From: Corinectria fuckeliana
Lineage: Eukaryota; Ascomycota; Sordariomycetes; Hypocreales; Nectriaceae
Length of the DNA: 64,000 nucleotides
Direction: 5' to 3'
NCBI GenBank assembly: GCA_019137255.1
Contig: WPDH01000012.1
Span: 1-64,000 of the forward strand
This document shows, one piece after another, positions 57,799 to 64,000 of this stretch. The stretch's first letter is position 1; each line of letters starts with the position of its first letter. The notes below the pieces were generated by a model. The model had not been told where the DNA came from. It ran no database searches and saw nothing but the letters and a program-made list of their open reading frames with translations. Position numbers and translations under genes: made by a program.

Positions 57799-59366
57799 TA
57801 TTGCATGCCAGTCAGATTTTCACCAGGCAGTTGAAGGTTGACGGTGTGAAGAACAAGGCATATAGTCAATCCTAGTTCGCAGGAGAAAGGCTTTGTTTTG
57901 CTTCTAGCTAGACAAGATATGAGATTTTCTCAAAGCGACAGCCCTTAAGTTACCAACCTCTTGAACATTAATCCTAGCGAAGCAATGCACTTCGTCTTCA
58001 TCCCGCCAGATTACGTGACAAAGAGCATGCGTTGTCTCCGGCGGAGAGAGGCCGGTGGGATGCACGAAACTGTCTCACTTTGGGTCGATTTTCCACCCCA
58101 GGATCCAGATTCGGCGACGGCAAGTCGGAGCAGATCCGGTATCGCGGAGCCCGCATCATTTATATAGCTCGATAAGCGTCGATTCCCCACGCTGGAATGC
58201 CCACTCGCAGGGTAAGGTGTTGTCACCAGCCGATCCCAGTGCATGGTGCTCAGGGTATGAAGCCGCTCCATGTAACAACAGTGATGGGATTCCAAGCGAG
58301 ACAGGACTTCTTGAGAGGATTCTGGCTAGAAATAAGGATGTGATAGGCCATCACGCAATTCGATGTGCGGTCGGGTTGCATTGCACATCATCATCCTTTC
58401 AGATCGCGTCACCGATATCCCACCCTCATCCACTCAGGATACAGAAAGCCGCTGAAACCGCCCTTTGTCCCCCGCATAGTCCTGCTAGTTCACCATGTCG
58501 GGTTACAGGGTATATACGAAGTAATTAGTCTATCGGAAAATCTAGAAATGGCATCCCGCGGGTAAACATGCTTAAATGTCCACCACATGGTTAATCGAGG
58601 CCCAGATTGGAGTGACAAGTTCATCGAGCAGTCTCCACCTCACGTTTTCAGAATCGAGGTTCTCATTACGATGCTTCACAATGCTTTGGTATGCCGTGCT
58701 CTTCGTAACATGTTGGCTGTCGCTCGTATCCCACCAAGTCCGACTGTGGCATGGTCAGAATGTATGATACACTCCTGGCTAGGTCTATGCAGTTGAGATT
58801 GGGTAGAACCGCCGTCCTATGGTTCGATGTGCCCCGGCCTCAACTACCGTCGGTTTTGCTGGATAACATCCTAATGAAAAAACAAAACGTGAGCTTAGTC
58901 CATCTGACACTGCGCTATGCCAGCCCTTGTCTCGTGAGCTCTCTTGGCATGCACACTTGGTTCAGGCCTTGCTGCTGCATTTATGGCACTCTACCTTGAC
59001 GATTTCCTCTCGACAACGACGCTCATAATAAAAGGAATTGCCATTGCAGCCCTTCGATTCACAGGCCACCATTCAATTATTTCGATGAGTAACACGACCG
59101 CGGTTTGACATGTATCTTTCCTCGCGCAGTCCTGCGATGTCGGAATTGCGATGCGTCTGATTGGCCTGGATAACAACGCGGATAACGGAGGATGACATGG
59201 CCCCTCCTCCAAGGGCGCCGCGATCCAAATACACTAACCCTAGACGACGAGATCTGCATCTGGAGTCATCACATTATCTTTGATCGGATATAAAGGAAGC
59301 CTTCTCTCTGGAGCAGAGGCATTATCTCTTCCTCCGCATCATCACAGTATCTTTTACCATCCCAAT
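57799..59366. other. Intergenic between divergent MFS genes, no gene supported
   Basis: About 1.6 kb with short, motif-free frames. Holds the promoters of both transporter genes. Confidence 0.45.
59289..59294 (+). promoter_or_regulatory. TATA box of the monocarboxylate-type MFS gene
   Basis: TATAAA in GGATATAAAGGAAGCC, about 75 bp upstream of the ATG at 59367. Confidence 0.5.
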
Positions 59367-60791
59367 ATGTCGACTGAGACTCAAACACTCCACGAGCTGG
59401 AAGAACTTCGTGCGCCAACCGAACAGCGATCGACGGAAGACAATGAACGTCTAGCTTCCGTCAACGCCCTTCCTCCGACTGACCGCGGTCGAGGAGCCTA
59501 CATCGCCCTCGCTTGCTGCACAGTCGCCCAAGCACCCATCTGGGGCACGTCGGCGGTTCAATCGAGTTGGCTTTCCCACTAACACATGGCAGGATACTCC
59601 GTCGCCTTTGGCATCTTCCAGGAGTACTACACCGCCCAGAGCGACATCAAGGCCTCTCCGGGCGCCGTTGCCTCGATCGGGGCCTCCCAGACCGGCATCA
59701 TGTACCTTGCCATGCCACTGGCCTTTCTCGCCCTGAACCGGTATCCTAGGCTGCGAAGATGGTGCGGGCCGCTGGGACTCGTCATCACCGTGGCTAGTCT
59801 CGTTGCGTCCGCCTTTGCCAGCGACATTGGCGCCCTCATTGCGACCCAGGGTGTCCTCTACGCCCTCGGATGCAGCCTCATCTTCAGTCCCATTTCTCTC
59901 TACATGGACGAGTGGTTCGTCGAGCGCAAAGGGTTCGCGTACGGCGTCATGTGGGCCGGCAAGTCTACCGTCGGCGTCGCCATGCCATTCTTGTTCAGCT
60001 CGCTGCTGCAGAGGTTCGGTCTTCGGAGCACCCTCATATCTTGGGCGATTGCCTCAGTAGTGCTAGCGCTACCGACGCTGCTACTGCTCAAGCCCCGTAT
60101 TGAGCTCAGTCGCGACTCTCGTCCAAGGCCAATCTGCTTCTCGTTCCTCCGGTCCACGTCGTTCTGGATGCTTCAGGTTGGGATCATCATCCAGGCTTTG
60201 GGGTATCTTATGCCCAGTACTTACCTGGCCAGCTACGCCAAGGACATTGGGCTATCGACCGTCAGCGGCCCAATGCTGCTGGCTCTCCTCTCCCTGGCCT
60301 CGGTTCCTGGCTCTCTCGTCCACGGCATGCTCGGCGACAAGATTTCAGCATCCAAGGTGATTGTGGTATCATCTCTGGGAAGCACGCTCCCTGTCTTCCT
60401 TCTCTGGGGCCTGAGCCGCCACATCAGCACCATGGTACTCTTTGTGGTCTTCTACGGCTTCTTCGCCGGTGGCTTCAGCGCCACTTGGTCTGGTTCCTTG
60501 CAAGAAATCAAAGATAGCGATGCGTCTATCGATACATCCCTGGTGTTTGGCATGCTTCTTGGAGCACGAGGGATTGGATTCGTTGTTACAGGGCCCATCA
60601 GCGGTGCTCTCGTGTCCGCCGGGGGGTCTATTTCGGGAGACGCTCTGGGGGGATATGCGACCAAATATGGCCCGATGATCCTTTGCACTGGTGTTACGGC
60701 GCTGTTAGGTGCCTGGGAGCCATTCTGGAAGACGATGAAGGCTGTCAAGTCCAATGGGATTGGCGGTTGCCTGCGAGTGACGTCAGCATGA
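59367..60791 (+). CDS. MFS transporter, monocarboxylate transporter-like
   Basis: Two exons, 59367-59544 and 59593-60791, 458 residues. The 48-bp intron must begin GC (GGG|GCACGT) and end GGCAG with a CACTAACA branch point: only this join keeps CCTVAQAPIWG in frame with YSVAFGIFQEYYTAQ, the family's first-helix pattern. No GT donor nearby gives the frame. A cytosolic N-tail with an acidic stretch is followed by about 12 helices. Signature parts include GAVASIGASQTGIMYLAMPL, WFVERKGFAYGVMWAGKSTV and GDKISASKVIVVSSLGSTLP. Members move small monocarboxylates or secondary metabolites; the substrate is unknown. It is convergent with the methyltransferase gene (154 bp apart). Confidence 0.85.
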
Positions 60792-60945
60792 ATGTCAAGT
60801 ATGTTTGTGGCCTCGTAGCTAACTGTCAACGACGGCATCGTGATGTTAGGTGGAGTGCTGGGAACAACACAAGAGGAGGTAGTCCGGTCTGTTTTGCAAA
60901 ACTTTTGACATTTCTCCAGCTTCTAGAGATTGATTTACCGATAAA

Positions 60946-61837
60946 CTATTTCCTATCGATCAAGACTTCCCCGTTCATTATCCCTAGTGTGGCATCATCC
61001 GTCTTGCTCCATTCATCCCAGGCATTCACCATGTCATCTATCTCCTTCTCGGTGGCAATGCCCAGCTCCAAGGCCTTGGCACGCATCTGGCCATCTCGCA
61101 ACCTCTCCACCATCGCAGAAGCTATATATATTAGCAATGAGGCAAAACCTGTAGATCTATAGTTGTTCCTTACCCCACACCGTCCTATCCTCCGGTGCGC
61201 TGTAGCACCAAGTCCCGAAACTAGCAGTAATGTCCTTTCGAGCTACTCCAGCTTTCAGAGTCCAGGACACAAGTCGACGGCCTCCGTTGTCCTGGCCGCC
61301 ATTTGCGACGAGAGTCTTTGTAGCGACATGGTGGAACTGCAGCAGCGGAGGCAGCTCGGGCCAGATGCACCACATCCTCATCTCACTCTCGCGGAGAGCG
61401 ACAACACCGCCGGGCTTGGTCACGCGAACCATCTCGCGAATCGCGTCGGAGGGGGCGTCCAAATGGCAGAGCACCTGGTGTGCGTGGGTGATGTCGAAGG
61501 TGGCGTCTGGGAACGGCAGCTCGTAGACGTTGGCCTTTTGGAACTCGATGTTCTTCACGCCCATGGACTCGGCGTGCTTCCCTGCGCGATCCAGGATCTC
61601 GTCCGAGAGATCTGTGGCGAGAACCTGGCCGTCGGGCATGTATTTGGCGAGAGATGCGGAGATGGTCCCGGAGCCGGCACCGACATCCAACAGCTTTAGT
61701 TGCGGGGTCTCCTTTACCATGGATTTCAGCCGTGGCAGCAGATGTCCGGCGCTGTTCTCGGCTGTTCGCCATTCATGGTGCTGAACCTGCGTGGCGCGAT
61801 AGCCTGGTCCGTACTCGCTATGTTCTGTAGTTGCCAT
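60946..61837 (-). CDS. Class I SAM-dependent methyltransferase (UbiE/COQ5-like)
   Basis: Two exons, 61837-61174 and 61121-60946, with a 52-bp intron (GTAAGG to TATATAG), joined in frame to 279 residues. Motif I is LLDVGAGSGTISASLAKY (about 49-66), followed by VLATDLSDEILDRA with the ribose-binding acid D76. FQKANVYELPFPDATFDITH and AHQVLCHLDAPSDAIREMVR are motifs II/III, then VTKPGGVVALRESE. The C-terminal half, with TASFGTWCYSAPEDRTVW across the junction and AKALELGIATEKEIDDMVNA, matches the helical cap of fungal small-molecule methyltransferases. The substrate is unknown. It is convergent with the MFS gene, so a shared pathway is possible but not shown. Confidence 0.9.
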
Positions 61838-63132
61838 TGCAGGTTGTCGAAGCCAAAACGCTTACAAGAGAGGAGCAGGTGTTTGCGCTTCGAGTCTATG
61901 TATACCGGTGGAGATAAGCACGGAGTTTACGGAGCGCGGGTGTATCTCACGAGTCTCACGGCGTTGGTGGTGTGATGATCTCATCGGGTGTTCACCAGAT
62001 CCAATTACACATGTCCGTCTTATTAATATGGCACATAATTTGCGTTGTCTTTGTATTCAATTTGCCAATGTTGGATGTTTAAAGCTGACCGGTGCCGATT
62101 CGGCATCATGCCGCCAGTTCGATGTGGATATGCATGAGTCCGCAGGGAGCTCTAAAGGATTCCTCCCAGTCACATGCGCACTGTAAGCATTATTACAAAT
62201 AAGAGAATGCAAAGACGGATGTGCTGAGGGCCGCATGAGCTGAACTGTTTCCTTTGGTCCGGTAAGTGATGGACGAGGCTCGGCGTTTGGTCAGTTTCCG
62301 ATGAGCTTCCCCATGGGGCCCTTTGTCACGTCTGCCTGAACAGGGTATGTTCCGGGGACCGGAAGACGCCGCGTTCTTCAGATCTAACTAATACCGTATC
62401 TAATTGAGTACATACGCCACTAATTAGTACAATATCTTCCCGCAGCTTACTGAAAACGCTAAGCAGGCTGTAGTAGCGCCGGTTTTAGCAGGTGAATTAA
62501 TTCCCGAACAGCTGCACAAACTTGGCATTTGCGGGAGGAGATCTGACTTAGATGGACCGGGGTGTTGAAATTGGCCGATGACTCGCTCACTGAATGGGAA
62601 TCAGTCCCCCAGTTCCCGCGTCCGAGGTCGGTCGGCGGCTTCAGACCAGGGCCTCCCTAGCAATCTCCGCGAATCCTCCCTGGGGGGCTCTCTGCTTAAC
62701 CTTTCCACTGGAGAAGAAGCTTCCCACGACCCCTACGTTTGTTGTTATCTCGAGGCCACACCGGCTCTCTCTTGCGGGGTTGGCGCCATGACTCTAACCC
62801 CGAAGCGTGTGGGATCGGCGGAACTTGTGATGCCTTCGCCCCGGCATGTCGCGTTGCAGCGCAGGAAGCCGAAATCTCTTGCTGCCGACCTCGGATCTGC
62901 GCCGCGATCCACTGGCGACGAGGAGATTAGCAACTTGACTCGCCAATTGAGCAAAAGAGCTGGGTGCGACGCTGTGCCTTCTCACCGTTTTGTCCGTGTG
63001 ACGCTCCGAGACATCATCGGCTTCCCTTTCTTCCCTTTCTCCCTACCCAGCCTCCCCTCAAGCCCTCGGTCCTTGGGCAATCTGCAACCCTTCATCACAC
63101 TCAATTGAAGCGGGCAGCTTGAAAGGGACAAG
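61838..63132. other. Intergenic, no gene supported
   Basis: About 1.3 kb. A plus frame at 62578-63108 ends just before the next gene and lacks any motif, and probably lies in its promoter and leader. No other gene seen. Confidence 0.45.
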
Positions 63133-64000
63133 ATGCCGCTCATCAATGGCGACGAAAAAGTCATTGGCGACTCGTCGGCGCCTTCGTTCGAGAACCGCGA
63201 CCTAGAACGCCCGGGCGGCAGCGCCGACGACATCTATCAAGATGGAATTGCGATCCAATGTCCGCCTCACACGACAGAACGCAAGCTCGTCACCAAGATT
63301 GACCTTCACGTCCTCCCGTTCCTCTGCATCATGTACCTGCTGGCCTTCCTCGGTGAGTCGTCCTTCCAATCATCCCTCTCCCCCGTCTAGCTTCTAGCTC
63401 CAAGCCCAAGACTGACTGACTCTGCGTGCGCGCTCGCCAGACCGAGTCAACATTGCCAATGCCAACGTCTTTCACCTGTCGGACGACCTCGGGCTGGACG
63501 GCACCCTCTACAACAACGCGCTCGTCGTCTTCTTCGTGCCGTACATCCTCTTCGAGATCCCGTCCAACATCCTGCTGAAGAAGTTCCGCCCCCACGTTTG
63601 GCTCAGCATCAACATGTTCCTGTTCGGCTTCACCACCATGATGCAAGGCCTGGTCAACAACTACAGCGGGTTGATCGCCACGCGCTTTTTCCTGGGCGTC
63701 TTCGAGACGGGAATGTTCCCAGGTGGTACGTTGATTACTTACTGCGAGACCTACCCGATTGCTTCTGCGTAAGAGAGTCCCGGCTTACGTTTCGACCCAT
63801 CAGCATTCTACCTCATCGGCATGTGGTACCGTCGCCATGAAGCCCAGCGACGGTACTCCTTCTTTTTCAACAGCACCACGCTCGCCGGCGCTTTCGGTGG
63901 CCTGCTCGCGGCCGCCATCGGCAAGATGGACGGGTTGAGAGGCTACCACGGCTGGCGCTGGATCTTCATCCTCGAGGGCGGCCTCACCGTCCTCGTCAGC
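63133..64000 (+). CDS. MFS transporter, anion:cation symporter family, 5' part (cut by window edge)
   Basis: ATG at 63133; three exons are visible, 63133-63352, 63441-63725 and 63804 onward to the edge. Introns are 88 bp (GTGAGT to CGCCAG) and 78 bp (GTACGT to CATCAG); all joins keep frame. The protein starts with an acidic tail, then LVTKIDLHVLPFLCIMYLLA FLDRVNIANAN, the family's first-helix signature. VPYILFEIPSNILLKKFRPH, ATRFFLGVFETGMFPGAFYL, IGMWYRRHEAQRRYSFFF and LAAAIGKMDGLRGYHGWRW follow. This is the same large fungal permease family as the gene at 56202. About 230 residues are present; the C-terminal half lies outside. Confidence 0.9.

Noticed and set aside
62578..63108. Plus-strand frame of 176 codons before the last MFS gene
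   Set aside because: Ser/Pro/Arg-rich with no motif, and it overlaps the likely promoter and leader of the gene at 63133.

Overview
This window looks like a contig of a filamentous ascomycete (Pezizomycotina). The genes carry short GT-AG introns of about 48-90 bp with CTAAC/CTGAC-like branch points. Typical families of such fungi are present: HET, NB-ARC, Zn2Cys6/ankyrin, AA1-like secreted protein and Dal5-type MFS. Two blocks (1-1093 and 39628-46052) are AT-saturated in the way left by repeat-induced point mutation (RIP). The species cannot be named from the sequence alone.

Layout. 1-1093 is the end of a RIP-mutated LTR element that runs off the left edge. 1.1-39.6 kb is gene-poor and rich in decayed genes. 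Its intact genes are a PD-(D/E)XK-like orphan protein (1864-2862, -), an omega-like glutathione transferase (8881-9723, +), an XAP5 protein (10091-11246, +), a small membrane protein (11372-11821, -), a PaiB-like FMN-binding protein (14698-15483, -), a 91-residue membrane protein (16592-16923, -), a zinc-finger/ankyrin protein (17879-19679, +), a Thr-rich secreted protein (22504-23727, +), a CCCH-RBR ubiquitin ligase (29863-32387, -) and an SsuD-like flavin monooxygenase (35873-36976, -). Between them lie broken genes: a Gfo/Idh/MocA oxidoreductase (5.2-6.4 kb), an aldoxime dehydratase with one in-frame TAG (19.8-20.9 kb), the start of an NB-ARC receptor broken by an 8-bp duplication (25.6-26.1 kb), a HET gene with several lesions (26.5-29.3 kb) and a faint F-box-like relic (33.6-34.2 kb).

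39628-46052 is a complete 6,425-bp LTR retroelement with 164-bp LTRs and an exact 5-bp target duplication (CCTAC). Conceptually removing it and one target copy joins two minus-strand open frames in phase, so it appears to have split a host gene. Copies of the element lie in direct orientation on both sides of the 38.5-kb decayed region.

46.1-64 kb is more ordinary: a Gln/Gly-rich glycine-zipper protein (46683-47546, +), a Pro-rich protein (48182-49114, -), an AA1-like secreted protein (52158-52727, +), two ACS-family MFS transporters (56202-57798, - ; 63133 to the right edge, +), a monocarboxylate-type MFS transporter with a probable GC-AG intron (59367-60791, +) and a class I SAM methyltransferase (60946-61837, -) convergent with it.

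No complete new system was found. The main story is a patch of non-self-recognition and metabolic genes dying by frameshifts and nonsense changes, bracketed by a RIP-silenced retroelement. No tRNA, rRNA or CRISPR was found.
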